DNA from: Xylona heveae TC161 | Taxonomy: Eukaryota > Ascomycota > Xylonomycetes > Xylonales > Xylonaceae | NCBI RefSeq assembly: GCF_001619985.1 | Contig: NW_017264194.1 | Coordinates: forward strand, 1,979,511-2,043,510 | Length of the DNA: 64,000 nucleotides | Direction of reading: 5' to 3' | Shown here: positions 1 to 12,102 of the stretch, piece by piece | How the letters are laid out: each line of letters begins with the position of its first letter | How positions within the stretch are numbered: position 1 is the first letter of the stretch | Notes under the pieces: model-generated | What the model was told of the DNA's origin: nothing | Seen by the model: only the letters and a program-made list of their open reading frames with translations | The model's database searches: none | Translations under genes and position numbers: made by a program

Positions 1-2809
1 TCAAGGGCCGTAGATGTCGCGTGCCTCAGATGTGCTGCACGACATTTTGGAATGATGGATCTCGCTGCAGCTTATCATCAGGGGTTGCCGAAGGAGAGGA
101 ATGAGTTGTCTAATTTGCATTAGTAAATTCTGGGGTTATCATAGATGGTCGGCGAACCTGGTCACGGTTCACTTGTTCTCCAGCTCGACCAGAGTATGTA
201 TCTCCCAGAGATGGGGCAGGCATGAGATACAAGAACTACCTAGCATTCATAAACATAAGGTATGCCTGCCCTTTCTCGCATCAGAATTAATCCCTGCAAC
301 CAATCCAAATTGAAATGAAGGCGGACCGATTGAGGTCTTTGTCCAGCTCCGCCAAAGTGTCGTGCAAGTACTCTGGTAGAGCAAGAAAAAATGTGGCAAA
401 ACATACACGTTTCCACCTGTGCTTCGCCATGTATTGTAAATGACCAATGAGCTTTTGATGAGGCCGACCATCATGAAAGTAAGGAAAGAAAAGAAGGGAA
501 ACAGACTACAAGTATGCCTCGTGGGTGTACCTGAGCCTGAGCTTTCTCTTTTCTTTTTGTTCACGGGATAAAGGCACATAAAAAATTTGAGAATGGTTAT
601 CAGGCATGGGAGAAAGCAAGGACCGTAACTAGCCGTCGACCATTCAGTCCTAGCTCTGGCTTTCCGTTGTGGTCAGCTCACCCTAGCCTATTGTCGATGG
701 GCACTTGCCTTAATATTATGAGGCATGATTCTTGTTGCTTGTGGTGGGAAAGGAAGGTCCAAGTTTAACGGTCGTAAAGGCCCAGCAAAAGCGAAAAGCA
801 CAAATGATAGTACTGTATTCACTACAACCAATGCTGTAAATTAGTGGGCCGGTCACGCCGCAGCCGAGAGCAGTAGCGACTTTTGCTTTTCAACTTGGTA
901 GAATGAGAACCGCCGGACATGACCGGCTAAAGATGACTAGACACCAGTCCGTCGAGGCACCACCACACTTTTAATCTATTCTGCCGTGGTTGAGTTCCCT
1001 TATTTCAACTAACTAGCTCAACCTTTCGGCTCACCGTTTAAACCGTTTCTCGGGACCGACAAATGTCTCTTCGGACCCGACGGGAGGACTTTCCTCTGGC
1101 TTAGAGGGCATTAACTCTCTTGCCAGCGTCATGACCAAGTAGATCAATCGGCTTGATTGTCGCTGGAGTGCAAAATACAAAAAAGAATTGTGCAAGGAAT
1201 AAAGAAGCTGAAAGCCGACGGGGAGACTACTGAGGTCAAAGGGTGTACGAGCCACGAGTAATGACGAGGCAATCAAAGGGTGGCCATCTTTCTCTTCCCT
1301 TGATCGGTTTTCGGTAGGCTGAAATTTGGTCTTGGCTGACGGAAGACTTCTGGTTCTAACTGATGCACCTGGCTCGAGCAAATAGTGGGGGCGGGGGGAA
1401 AGCACTGAAGGATGTGCAGTAAAGAATAGGATGAGCGAATCCAGGATCACGTTTATTGATGGGGAAAAGTAGGTATTACAGTATTGCACGGTCTCTCGGA
1501 TATGCCCTTGCCCTGGTAGGGAAAAAATCAGCGAGATGGATGAACTTGGATATGGGAAAGACATGGACGAGAGAATTGAGTGAGTCGAGCCGGGAGCCTC
1601 AAATAGGTTGGATGAGGACCTGGAAACGTGACTTCGCTCTCCCTGTCCTGTCCTGTCTTTCCTTGATCCTTTACTTCGTCATGCTGGTGGGCGCCCCCCC
1701 ATGTCTCTGAAGCCTGTCGTTACTCTAGTCCAGACTGCTCATCACCAATCATTACATGGCTCTCATGTGGGCCTTGCAGCTTGGGATGACATCCCACTTG
1801 GTCATGTTATTGCGGTCATCTGAATTGTTCCCTTTGTACGCTATCTTTAGCTCATTCATGGGTAACAGAGATTTGGGGACTTTTGGAGGGCATGAGGAGT
1901 TCGTTTCGTAATTTGTCCATGGCTCAAACGCCGAAAGAGCTTGTTGCCGTTGGTGGGCCCAGAATGCACAATTACGAGGTGGGTTGTGCCTGTCGACACC
2001 AATATGGAGATAGCTATTCGCTGCTCGGCATTTTGATTGCGCAATCTTGGACCTACTGCTGGTTGTCGGCTTTTGCAAGATTCAGGCGTCCCGAGCACCG
2101 CATCTAGTCATGGGCAGGACACGATTAGAGCGCAATTTAGTTTTTTTTTGGCAGGTTCTCTTTGAAGGGGATGCCACTTGGTTCCTGCGTCGGAAAGATA
2201 TGGCATGTCCGAAGAGGTTCTTTCTTTCCTGATTACTTTCCCCACCCCATCCCCCTCCCTTAACCACGGTCGCTGCCATAACCATGACCGCGGTCGCCGC
2301 TGCCGCCTCCGACGGCTCCGAGAAGGTGGGCTAGCGAGAAGCAAAGCTCCCTCCTTGCATTTCCGTTTCGGGCCAGACAATGATAACTTTGCGTGGCCGG
2401 GTTGTGTTTCTTGACACGGTCTCAATGACCAAAGTCTATACCAGGTCGTAATGGACGCCGAGCGGCTGGGCAGAACCAAGACCCAGCCGTTGGGTCATGG
2501 ACTGAACTTTTTAGGGAATCCTCCGTCATGCAGCTTGCCAGCGTAGCCTCATCTGGGACGTGACCCAAGCTCGGGGATTCGATCATGGCCGGGATCGCAT
2601 GCTTCCCTGGATTCTTGCTTTATGCTCGGCCTCTGCCCTGGAATAATCTACTTTTAACTTGGACTACCTCAGCACAATTGCCTGAGTGGGCCTATAGCAA
2701 GATAAGCTATATAATTTGGACGGGGGAGTATTTTTATTTGCTTCTGCATTCGACGACTGTTCCCCTGCATGCGCTCAAAAAGAAGCTGTTCCTCACCATC
2801 GACGCTTGA

Positions 2810-3088
2810 TCAGTCTTGCACAAGTTTGCTCTCTGAAAGACCCTTCCTCGTGAGATTGAGATCAACAATCTGCTGTCCTGTTACATAACGACCTCTGCAA
2901 GCTTTCTTTTCAGAAAGAAGAGTCAGATCGTCTGGCAGACCCCGATTTTTGGCTGCGAGAATTCTGGCATCAAGCACCGAATCCCATTGCGAACAAGACA
3001 GTTGGGCCTCGACTAGATCGCGACCTAGACTCCACACGCCTATCGCCCGGACCATTCTGGCTGAATGAATGCGGCTTTCCAGGAACAT
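2810..3088 (-). CDS. Doubtful orphan ORF, 92 codons
   Basis: An ATG-started frame of 92 codons on the minus strand, with no stop and no obvious intron sites needed. I do not recognise the product. It is soluble-looking, with mixed charge and no transmembrane segment or zinc motif. It stands alone in a gene-poor flank, so it could be a chance frame, an exon of an unrecognised gene or a relic. It is listed only because it is one of the few ATG-started frames in this flank whose composition looks protein-like. Confidence is low. Confidence 0.15.
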   Translation of the reverse strand: MFLESRIHSARMVRAIGVWSLGRDLVEAQLSCSQWDSVLDARILAAKNRGLPDDLTLLSEKKACRGRYVTGQQIVDLNLTRKGLSESKLVQD

Positions 3089-3795
3089 ACTGCTTGCCGA
3101 TTAGGAGCTTTGATCATCGATAAACCGGCAATTTCATGAGATAAACAACGCATACCGTACATTTCATCTCAAGGCGGTCAATCTCAACTCGATCATTTCG
3201 GCTTACGGCTATTCATTACGGACTCACTGTGCGATCTCGGAGAAAAGTGATTTTTCCGACGTCAAGGGTTGCCGGGGTTCGCTCTGATCTAGCGAACATT
3301 TTTCGATCAGTCGCCGGGCCAAGACTTGGCCAGATTACCTGCAGCAACAGGGTTGATTTAATATTCGCCCGAGAATTAGAGATCGCTCAAGGTTAGTATC
3401 CCGGCATCGATTCATTTACAAGACCTACACCGCCAATGGGATGGACTGGGGTCCCCTTCTTTCAGGGCAGGGAGGGATGACATTTTGCTGCCAATTACAA
3501 GGCCCCGGTCTGCCAATATTGGTCTCATTTCCGTGTCTCAATGTCCTTTCTGCTGCTTGGGAAAGAAGATTGACTAACTAATTCAAAAGATAATTATCAT
3601 CAGAAAATACCCATCCAACGGGAGTTTTGCCGGAAAAATTCTTTCTTCCACCTTTCTTTCGTCGAAGAAAGCATCGAGCTCGAAAGCAACATCCAGAAAT
3701 CATCGGTGGTCCATTTTCGGTTTGGCGCCACTGACTAGTCTCAGCTTTACCTAGACCAGATACTTTTAGCGGCCGCTCTTTAGCTGAGGATCCTC

Positions 3796-3839
3796 CACAC
3801 GCTTTGACACGCTTGACACGCTAAAAGGCTCGACACGCT
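3796..3839. repeat. Cluster of (G/C)ACACGCT direct repeats
   Basis: The octamer GACACGCT occurs at 3806-3813, 3815-3822 and 3832-3839, and the variant CACACGCT at 3796-3803. That makes four copies in 44 bases, all in the same orientation, about 600 bases upstream of the NDT80-like start codon. Close, same-orientation copies could be protein-binding sites or a decayed minisatellite. The sequence alone does not decide. Confidence 0.6.
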
Positions 3840-4402
3840 CTTAGGAGGTACATCCCGGACCCTCGCCCTTGCTCTCGCGCCGAAGCGAAACCTTTCTTGC
3901 GGCATCCTAGGTAGTCCCGTTCGTGGACGCTGGAAATACAGAGGGTATATTTATTACTCTTTTGCTCGGCCAATCACGACTCCAATATTTGTTGGTCTTT
4001 TCAATTGTGATTATTACTTTCTCTTGGCCTTTGCTTATATTCATATTCTTTTCCTTCCCAGTTGAAGGCGGTCTAAACTGGCTTGGCGACGACGTGGTAG
4101 CAGGACTGGGGACCTGGCCCATCTCTTACACCCCACAGTTTCCAGATCGCAATCCCCCTGACTAAGCGAGCCAACCAATGAACGAGAGTAAGTTGTTTTC
4201 TCATGCCCACCGTACCCCTATTGGGTTTTGTGTTGATATTTTGGTTGCGTCGTTCCTTCTCTTTTTACAAATCCTGAAATCAGTCTCGTCACGTTGTCGT
4301 TCTGTCACCAGCACGCCTGCATGATCTGCATGTTTTACAACGAGGCTTCAATCGTTCTCGTTTTGTCTGGTTTTATCTTTTTCATCATCTCGCTTTGGCA
4401 GA

Positions 4403-7397
4403 ATGGTTGATCACCGAAGGCCGGTGTAACCCATGTCCCGAACTCGGACGACTTGTCGTGCATTCGCCTATGCCGCTGCACTGCCTGGGTCTCGTCTTGA
4501 GCTCATTGCACACACCCACCCTTCTGCCTTTCGTTTTCCCCAACCAAGCCTGCCGCCAGTTGTTTAGGCCGACAAGCTAACTTGGGCGCGTTCCGGAACG
4601 AAGTGCCGCTGATCCAATTACCTTTGGAGCCCGACTATGCTCTTCCTTCGGAGAACGAATGCATTGACCAGTCCCGCATCTATTCGAGTCTGCCTCCTTT
4701 CCCGGATGGGTCAGTAGAAGGACACATCCGGCGCGACGGGTCGCTGGGACACCCGTCGGTGCATCCGCTGTCCCTGTCTGCTGCCAACGGGATTCGTTAC
4801 ATTCCACAACTTCCCGCAGTGCAGGATGTGTCGTAAGTCCTTTTTCTACACTTGCGACTCAAGTACACCTTTTTACTCTTTTGCACCCCATCCTGCTTTT
4901 CCCACTCCCGCACCGCCGCACACATTTTTCTTACTGCTTACCCTTTTGTTTCTTCGCTTCGGATGTTTGTCTCGACCCTTTGAACCCCCCTCCCTCTCTC
5001 CCAGACCCCAAACACCTCCCCACCCTTCCCAGGCGGGCGGGCCAACCCACGTCTGTGACGCCTCGCAAGAAGATCGTCAGCCTCGGCGTCATCAGGAAAG
5101 AGAGAGGATTGAGGCGCGCATGCATTGCGCCGACGGCCTATCTCATTCAGCTTCGTGGTCCACTGTCTCCGCTTTCCCTCGTCACGCGACGATCCTTGGG
5201 GACTGTCGCTTTTTCTAGCTACGCATTACCTGCTTACCGCCGCCTGACTGGCTGCCTTGCGGCGGCCGTCTCCAAACATCAGTGATGCTTTTAAACGTTG
5301 AAATCCCAGCGGCACCTGCATTAGATGGCTGATCGCAGAATGAGATATCAGTTTTCAACCCAGATCCGGGATCTCGATGAGTCCAGTGAACTCAAGCATT
5401 GGGTCCGCTTCGACCAGTCCAAGCTCAGCCGCCTCATCGCTTGCCTTTTCGCCCTTCATGAATGTCTACCAACCAGGGCTGAGTGGTACCAGCAACTACT
5501 CGGCCTCACCTTCGGTCTATTCGAACACTCCAAATTATTCGCAATCGTACGCCATGTCTGACGTTCGACCGCGAATATCTTCAATGTATGATCTAATCTT
5601 TCATTTTTTTCCCCCTTTCTCTTTCTCTCCCTTTCACCCTTTTGTACTCTGCTACTATCCTCGAGCTCTGCCAATTGTCCTCGACCCCTCAAGCACGCTC
5701 TTCCTTTTCTCACTCGCAGTCATTTACCGCTCATGGCTGACGTCACGATCAGACATGGCATTTCCGGAATGCCTCCCCCATCTCGTTCTCCCAGTGCAGG
5801 ACATGCGGCGTCTCCATCGAGCTTTGCGAGTGCAAGAGATAATTACACCACCTCTACGCCCCATCTGAACCGCCACACGCTGTCTCCTCGACAAACTTCT
5901 GAGGTTCTTTATCGTTCCCCTAGGTCGCCTCAGACAAGCACTCCCCGCACGTCTGACCCTGCGATGATGCCTCTCTCGAGCAATGCTGCTAACACCTTTA
6001 ATGGTGCTACCCCGGCCGGGGCGATAGACACGCCCTCTCAGCTAGGGTTCGCTACGGCCAACCAAAGCCCTCCTTTTGGCGATACTGTCATTCTACACTC
6101 GATAACTTCTGTTGATGGTACAGCAGTGACTCCACAAATTCATGCGCGGATTGAAAAAGGTTTCTTTTTTGCGGACCATGATTGGACATGTTACCGGCGG
6201 AATTACTTCTCGGTCAATTGCTCATATTCCCTACGGCCGCATTTACCTTCTGTTCCTCTCTTTCTCACTCGTTCTACCAAAACTGGCCCTGAGCCGATCC
6301 AAGGATTTGCAATTTCCATTGCGGCTGTCGTGGATGGCCCAGGTGGAAAGTCCATTGAGCTGGTTCAGCACACCCCAAAGAGGGACAAAGCTCCGACCAG
6401 CCGGCCTGAGCCTGTGAAAGTGGAACCTAACACTTCTGGAGTGCTTGGCATGTTCCCCAGTTCCGGCAGCCACGCCGGTCTTCCCTTTGCAGCATCACAT
6501 CTTACCAGCCAGTCGGAGTATGACCAATCATTCACAACGCAACATTCGGCCGCAAATACAAGCGTCAATTTTGAACGCATTCAATTCAAGAATGCGACAG
6601 CCAATAATGGAAAGCGCCGCGCCGCTCAGCAATACTACCATTTGATTGTGGAACTCTACGCCGAGGTTCGAGGATCTTTATCATCTGATGCCCAGTTTGT
6701 CAAGATTGCAACTCGTATATCTGAAAGAATGGTAGTGCGAGGGAGATCGCCGGGGCATTATTCCGAGGATCGTCGCACCAGCTCGAGCAGTGCCGGACCC
6801 GGCGGGGCTAGCGGATCAGGGGATAGCATGGGTGGGTTGAGAAGTACCGCAAACTCGCTGACTGGCTCTCGTGGCCTGAGCACTTCGGCTTCACTTTTCG
6901 GCAACTCTGGATCCGTTCCAGGTGGCGGATCATATCGCTCCTATACATCCCCCAGTACGACTGACGGAACGTCTCAGTCGGTCTCCTCCTCTTCTTCCAG
7001 CATTGACGTTTCTGCTGAGCATTCTCTGGAGCCAATCATAGCTGGCGAGGATTCTGGAGCGATGGATGATTATACCGGATACCATCTCTACTCCCAAGGC
7101 ATGTTTGAACCTCCGGCACATCAGCTTCGGGTTCATTCTGTATTCAAGGATGACCGCTTCATTGAACCGTCAGCCGCCCCGTTCGATGGTGAAGCAATCA
7201 GAAATCTGGGTCGATTTAGCAGTATTTCTGAGGCGAAGAGATTGGAAAGAGAGGAAACCCTCGCTACCCAGCAGCCTCCAATGTTTGGAAATCCCTGGCC
7301 CAATGGAAACATTGGCGAAAGTGGCCGCGGATGCGGGCGACTCCGCGGCGTACAGCCCAGTCGAGGATATTATTCTGATATATCTACGGCATTATAG
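4403..7397 (+). CDS. xprG: NDT80/PhoG-family transcription factor (XprG-like)
   Basis: Four exons join in frame: 4403-4423, 4549-4832, 5364-5585 and 5720-7397, giving 734 residues. The NDT80/PhoG DNA-binding domain spans about residues 300-520. It shows the family hallmarks KGFFFADHDWTCYRRNYFSV, then a PLFLTRS loop, FAISIAAVVDG, IELVQHTPKRDK, and FERIQFKNATANNGKRRAAQ followed by YYHLIVELYAEV. The flanks are long, Ser/Thr/Pro-rich and probably disordered. In Aspergillus, XprG is a regulator of extracellular proteases and starvation responses; NDT80 itself drives meiotic genes in yeast. The family call is firm, the orthologue assignment is inference. The first exon of seven codons and the 531-nt third gap between exons 2 and 3 are chosen because they keep the frame open; both need transcript support. 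The C-terminal end after residue about 700 is also less certain. Confidence 0.85.
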
Positions 7398-8934
7398 TTG
7401 TCGTGGATCGAAGCTAGCCTTCTGACACTTTTCAATTTGATGACAGACTTGATATTCCTCGCAGAATTCCTCACGCGCTCAATCTCACTTTTTTTATGAG
7501 CGCCGTGAAAGCTAGAATTCGTCTGTTAGCATTGAGATCGAATACCGGAGACCCCGTCAAATGCGCAGCGTTGGACTTTACAACGAAAATTCTCATTTTA
7601 GTGTGGCAATGATCAAGGCATTGTGCTGATTATTTATTGGCAGCGGGCACAAATTCCTTTGTCTTATCAAACCTTCAATTGTTGCAGTGCTCATACAGTC
7701 CCATTTGTCTTTCACTTTGATTGCTTCTCTACTACTTTTCCTCACTGTTTGTTTAGTTTTTATGTATTATTTTTTTCTTGCTTTTACTTTGAGGGAAAAG
7801 AGTTACTCGCTGCTCTTTGCCATTTTCCCCACTGATCTGAAGCAATCGCTTTTCGCTGACACGATGTCCCGATTTGGCATCATCCCGAGGGTTGATAGAG
7901 CCACCTTCTTTCGAACTCCATCAGTTTTTATTCATGCATGGGCCGCCGCATGCTTGGCATCACTGAACTCGCTGGCAAGACTTCCGATGTCCGAAACTCG
8001 CCCGCTCTTTTCATTCTGCATGCCTTGATCTCCCCATTCCGACATTTAAATGAAGTTTGTCCGACCAAGTCTGGAAAAAATGGGGGAACTTAGAAGGATA
8101 TTTCTTATTTTTGCGAATTGAATTTGAACTTTTTTTTTCCGTTATCTTTCTGTTTCTTTTTCTTTTTTTTTTTTAATTTTTTCTGCTCAAGGATGAAAAC
8201 AGGGTCCTTGAACCAAATAGCTTGGCGTGAAGGATACTCGGGATTGGCGTTTCGGGTACGGTCACGGGCATGGGCATGGGCATGGGAACCGGAACGGCTA
8301 CAGGAAATTGGATATGGGTAAAGGGTTTCAGGGTAAAAGGCATGGCCGCATGATGGATGGGCTTTTTTTTGCCCCTTCTCAAAATGATGGGGGAGTATTT
8401 ATTACGTGGTTATGGGTCTATGATTACAGATTACGATTTTCTATTTCCGAAAGATATCAGATATCTTTTGGGCTTTCTTACTTTTTATACTTTTTTTTAT
8501 TTTTCTCTATAATTTTCATTTTCTCACTTGATACCGCTTATATTTCTGCGTGTTTTTTTATTTTATTTTATTTCATTTTATTTTATTCATTATATATCTT
8601 TTCTGTTTCCTTCCAGCTGCTCTCGAATTACTCTTTCTCTTCCTGTTTCAACGTGTCATGATAAAAATACCACAATCTCGAATGAAATGCATGACTCCTG
8701 AGAAGATCGATTTCATATCTCTACAACTATACAGTGGTAGACTGGTGGACCGTAGCTAGATGATGTTACCCGTAACGCTCGAAAAGGAAGCAAAGCAACC
8801 TGGCTTTTTTTGTTATCGATGTGCAAACTGATTTGTTGGACCCATGAGGTCTTGGATATATAGTACACTGTACAGTAGTACACTGTACGGCGCATTGATA
8901 GGATCGTTTAGATCAAAAGGGCTTACGACCAGCG
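7398..8934. other. Intergenic, T-rich low-complexity region
   Basis: This is the shared 3' flank of the NDT80-like gene and the convergent SDR gene. It is dominated by T-rich and pyrimidine tracts (notably about 8.12-8.18 and 8.45-8.65 kb) that generate meaningless Phe/Leu-rich open frames. It also holds a GGGCAT hexamer run, listed separately. No gene is supported. Confidence 0.6.
8266..8287. repeat. GGGCAT hexamer repeat
   Basis: Three and a half head-to-tail copies of GGGCAT, lying in non-coding DNA between convergent genes. A simple microsatellite with no visible role. Confidence 0.8.
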
Positions 8935-10512
8935 TCAGGTTTGTGTTGACAGGTTTTTAAAATTACGTGCTGGTTTTTTCCAGGATAAGACGCCGAGCTT
9001 GCTTTCGAGGAGCTGCTCGCTCAGTTTCCAGAGCCGGTCTTGGAGCTGAGTATCCTGGCTTCGATCGGAGGGTGTGTCTATTTTGCGATCTGGGACAATC
9101 TGTTGCGGTGATAGTGGAGCACCTCCGGTCAGCAGAATTGTGTAGATGAGATTTAGGGTTTTGGAGATGGATACATGGATACATGAACATGGGGAATGGA
9201 TACCGCAAAGAAAAAGTAAAGGAGTGAAAAGTATATAAAGTCAAGGGCGAAAGAAAGAAAGAAAGAAAGAAAGAGGTGATTTTGCACAAAAGGCAACAAC
9301 ATAAAGCGTTTAGTAAACTTACATATTGTCCCTGAATATTCTCCTTAACGACATCTTCACTTGTTGCAGCGAATAAAGCGCTTCGGCACCCCTTCTTGAC
9401 AGGGTCCGACATAAATGGCCGGACGGCCGCAACGCCAATCTTGCCCAGCGTGCCATATGCCTCGACAGCTTGGTCCTGCTGGTCAGTGACAATGGCTCCG
9501 GGATGCGTAGCATTCATGAATGGTATGCCGCTTCTACTACTGCCGCTGCTGCTGCTGCTGCTGCCGCCACCACCGACTTCTCCTTGCTCCATTCGGCGGA
9601 GCAGGGCTTTGACGAACAGCACTTGGGCGAGCTTGGAGCGGCTGTAAAGCGAGGACGCGCCGATGTCTTCTTCATTGATCTCAGACGCAGATGCAAAGGC
9701 GGTGGATTTTGGTGCCATCCGGTGCAGTTCTGAGGATTGCACTACGAGGCGCGAGTTTGGTGTCTTTTGAAGGATAGGGAGAACTGTGAGCGCCAGGTGC
9801 ATTTGCGCTAAGTGATTGACTTGAAAGTGCGAGTCTGTATTGGTAGGTCAGTAAAATTCAGCCAGGAAGAAATATGCCGTGAATGGAATACAGCGTTGAT
9901 TTGATTATGGGGAGATGGAGAGAGAGGAGAGAAAAAAAAAGAAAGAAAAACAAGAATAAATTGATGGATGGCCGTTGCATAGGCTACTCACCAATGCCGT
10001 CGTCAGAATTCTTATAATTTCCCACGCCTTCACCGGCGTTGCAAATGAGCTAGATGAGTACAATTAGAAAATGTAAGAATCCAAGAGATTACAGAACAAT
10101 GCAGTAAGATACCCAGCTGTGGTTGACTTACTGCATCCATTTGTTCAAGATGCTTCAGGTCTTTGGCGACCTCGTCGGTCTCTTTCAAACTGAGCAGGTT
10201 GCAGTTCTTCCACTCGACGAGGTTGGTGTCCCCCCACTTTTTCAGTTCTTGGACAGCGTCCTCGCCGTGTTCTATCTTGTTGGAAAGGAGGAATATCTTG
10301 GCCGGGTTATGTTGAAGGAGGTGTGCCACGATTCCGAAACCAATGCCGGCACTACCGCCTGTAACTACATAGACCTAGACATAGAGCCATGGTTAACTTT
10401 ATAACGATCATCTGTTATTCTTGACTCATGATTCGAACAGTGGACGACATGTATATACCTTGCCAGTGAGGTCGGGCACGTCAGTGTTTGGATCAAATGT
10501 GTTTTGGCCCAT
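8935..10512 (-). CDS. Short-chain dehydrogenase/reductase (WWOX/retinol-dehydrogenase-like)
   Basis: Five exons on the minus strand (10512-10459, 10374-10132, 10049-9992, 9834-9323, 9099-8935) join to 343 residues. It is a classical SDR: nucleotide-binding TGGSAGIG at residues 23-30, CNAG at 102-105, a Ser pair at 152-153, and the catalytic Tyr182-x3-Lys186 in YSRSK. The later THPGAIVT and GQYIVPDRK stretches match the retinol dehydrogenase/WWOX-like SDRs that dominate fungal genomes, so NADP(H)-dependent oxidoreduction is expected; the substrate cannot be read. A Gly/Ser run at about residues 207-220, encoded by a GCT-type triplet repeat, interrupts the fold after the catalytic helix. There is no signal peptide. 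The last intron (9100-9322) contains a GAAA microsatellite. Confidence 0.9.
9249..9274. repeat. GAAA tetranucleotide microsatellite
   Basis: About six tandem GAAA units within the last intron of the SDR gene. A polymorphic-type simple repeat; no coding effect expected. Confidence 0.85.
9536..9567. repeat. Coding triplet repeat (Ser/Gly tract in the SDR)
   Basis: A run of GCT/GCC-type triplets on the plus strand, which read on the minus strand as Ser and Gly codons. It encodes the poly-Ser/Gly insertion of the SDR protein (about residues 207-220). Length variation between isolates is likely from its composition. Confidence 0.75.
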
Positions 10513-11051
10513 GGTCGTAAACAAGCCGAGAATCTATCTTGTCCTAAGAGATGAAATGACAAAAGCGTCTATGCAATGAAGGCATTCTACACCAAGCAAA
10601 ATATATATACATATATATAATTTTGCTTTTTCTGATAGTCACACATCTTCCAACCCATATGTCGTGGTGACGACAAGATAATGTGTCGTCTTTGGGCTCA
10701 TGACGTAAACACATTGTACATATCCGCAATACTGTTCTATATTCATGCGCAATCATTGCATTCTATAAAAGTATTTATATATCCATTGGCGAATTGCATT
10801 TCACATCGACAGGATACTTACGACAACATTTGCGGGTGTGTTTGTTTTTCGGTATCCGCTCGGGCCCAGCGAGGTAAACAAAACGAGCTTCATCTACATC
10901 ACGTAGAAGGAAATGAACCACACAAGCAAGCCTACAAGGCGAGAGTGTACAAATCATGCTTACATTTTTAAGCTACAAATGGGTCATAAACTCCACCAAA
11001 GAAAGCCCGAATGCACGATAAGATGAAAGATCCTAACAAGCCGAGACGATT
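10513..11051. other. Intergenic: SDR promoter and eIF3g 3' flank
   Basis: Both neighbours are on the minus strand, so this holds the upstream region of the SDR gene and the downstream region of eIF3g. A TATATATACATATATATA-type stretch at about 10.60-10.62 kb lies roughly 90 bases upstream of the SDR start and could serve as a TATA element. Nothing else is supported. Confidence 0.45.
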
Positions 11052-12102
11052 TTACTGCGATCTCTTCGCAAATTCGACACGGAGGATAAGGTGACCATAA
11101 CCAACTACACAAATCTGTATTAGCAAATGACGAGTATTAAAAAAGAAGGCCATAATGGTTTGCACTTACAGCCATCCATCTTCTCGCAAGCTCTTGCAGC
11201 ATCTGTGCGGTCCGCAAAGCTGATGAACGCAAAGCCCTTGGCCCGTCCGGTTTCCCGGTCTTTGGCCAAGAACACTCTTGTGACGCGACCGAATCTCTCG
11301 AACATGTCTCGCAGCTCTTGCTCTTCGGCAAACTCGCTGACCTGTAAAGATGAAACGGTCAGTTTCAACATTTTGTAAACCCAGTCTCAACAGAGAACTC
11401 ACATTGGTAACACGTAGAGTGGCAAGGTCGTCTCTCTCAAACTTGCCGCCCATACGGTCTCCGGTAGCTGCACCTCCTCTTCGCAGGTGCGGCGGAACAT
11501 AGCTCCCGCCAGCACCTGACAAGCCTCCTGCGGGCTCAGGACCTTCACCTCCACTTCCCAAGTCGCCAGCGCCACCAGCTTCGTCCATTGGAGCCATAGT
11601 GTCCTTGAATGGGCATCGAGCTGTGAAATGGTCTCCGCTGCAAATACGACACTTGACCTTCTTGTCCTTGAGTTGCTCCTTCACACTGTTCTTATCCAAT
11701 TTCTCCTCCTTGGCGTTCGCCTTCCAGTTGATGCTAGGACGGAAAATAATGTTCTCGCCGACACTAGTGGTATCCAGCGAAGGGCCTGCGGCATGGCCCT
11801 TTTCGAGGCCAAATTTGGCCCAGCCTTTTCGCTCGGCGACCCGGGGATTGACTCTCTCCTTAATGACTACAGTCTTAATGCGGCGAGTTGTCTTAACCTT
11901 TTTGCCATCGTCGTTGTATCGGTAGGTTACGATAGTCTTCGTGCCATCCTTATTCGTCGTGATCTGCTGGGGAGGGAGAACAGAGGGATCGTCGAATTCT
12001 TCATCGTCGGCCCAGTCGGCCCGGCTTTGTGCGCACACACGGTCAGCTAGATGTCGTACGCAAGATCTGCTGGAAAATATCATACTTTATATTTTTGGAC
12101 AT
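11052..12102 (-). CDS. tif35: Translation initiation factor eIF3 subunit g
   Basis: Four exons (12102-12086, 12024-11403, 11341-11170, 11104-11052) give 287 residues. The start [18 protein letters not shown] is the typical N-terminus of fungal eIF3g and is formed by splicing a 17-nt first exon. It continues with the conserved [15 protein letters not shown] block, a CCHC-like knuckle at about 131-143 ([13 protein letters not shown]), a Gly-rich linker, and a C-terminal RRM from about 205 with RNP2 LRVTN and RNP1-like GFAFISF. In yeast Tif35 sits in the eIF3 complex on the 40S subunit and assists scanning and reinitiation. Here the protein should be cytosolic and essential. The length and layout match the family, and no oddity was seen. 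Confidence 0.97.

Larger units (their letters stand above)
1..4402. other. Gene-poor left flank and leader of the NDT80-like gene
   Basis: No exon chain or recognisable domain was found on either strand. The open frames here are short, overlap on opposite strands and look random. The part from about 3.6 kb to 4.4 kb is pyrimidine-rich and lies directly upstream of the NDT80-like start codon, so it probably holds that gene's promoter and 5' leader (inference). The stretch also holds a cluster of short direct repeats near 3.8 kb, listed separately. Confidence 0.5.

Noticed and set aside
1031-1564. Minus-strand 177-codon frame in the left flank
   Set aside because: No motif, Ser/Leu/Pro-rich, overlaps another random frame on the opposite strand.
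2108-2479. Arg-rich frame near a GC-rich patch, considered as an RNA-binding protein end
   Set aside because: The alternative Gly-rich reading is interrupted by a stop within a few codons and no RRM precedes it.
8118-8759. Overlapping Phe/Leu-rich plus-strand frames
   Set aside because: Products of T-rich low-complexity sequence, not membrane proteins with defined topology.
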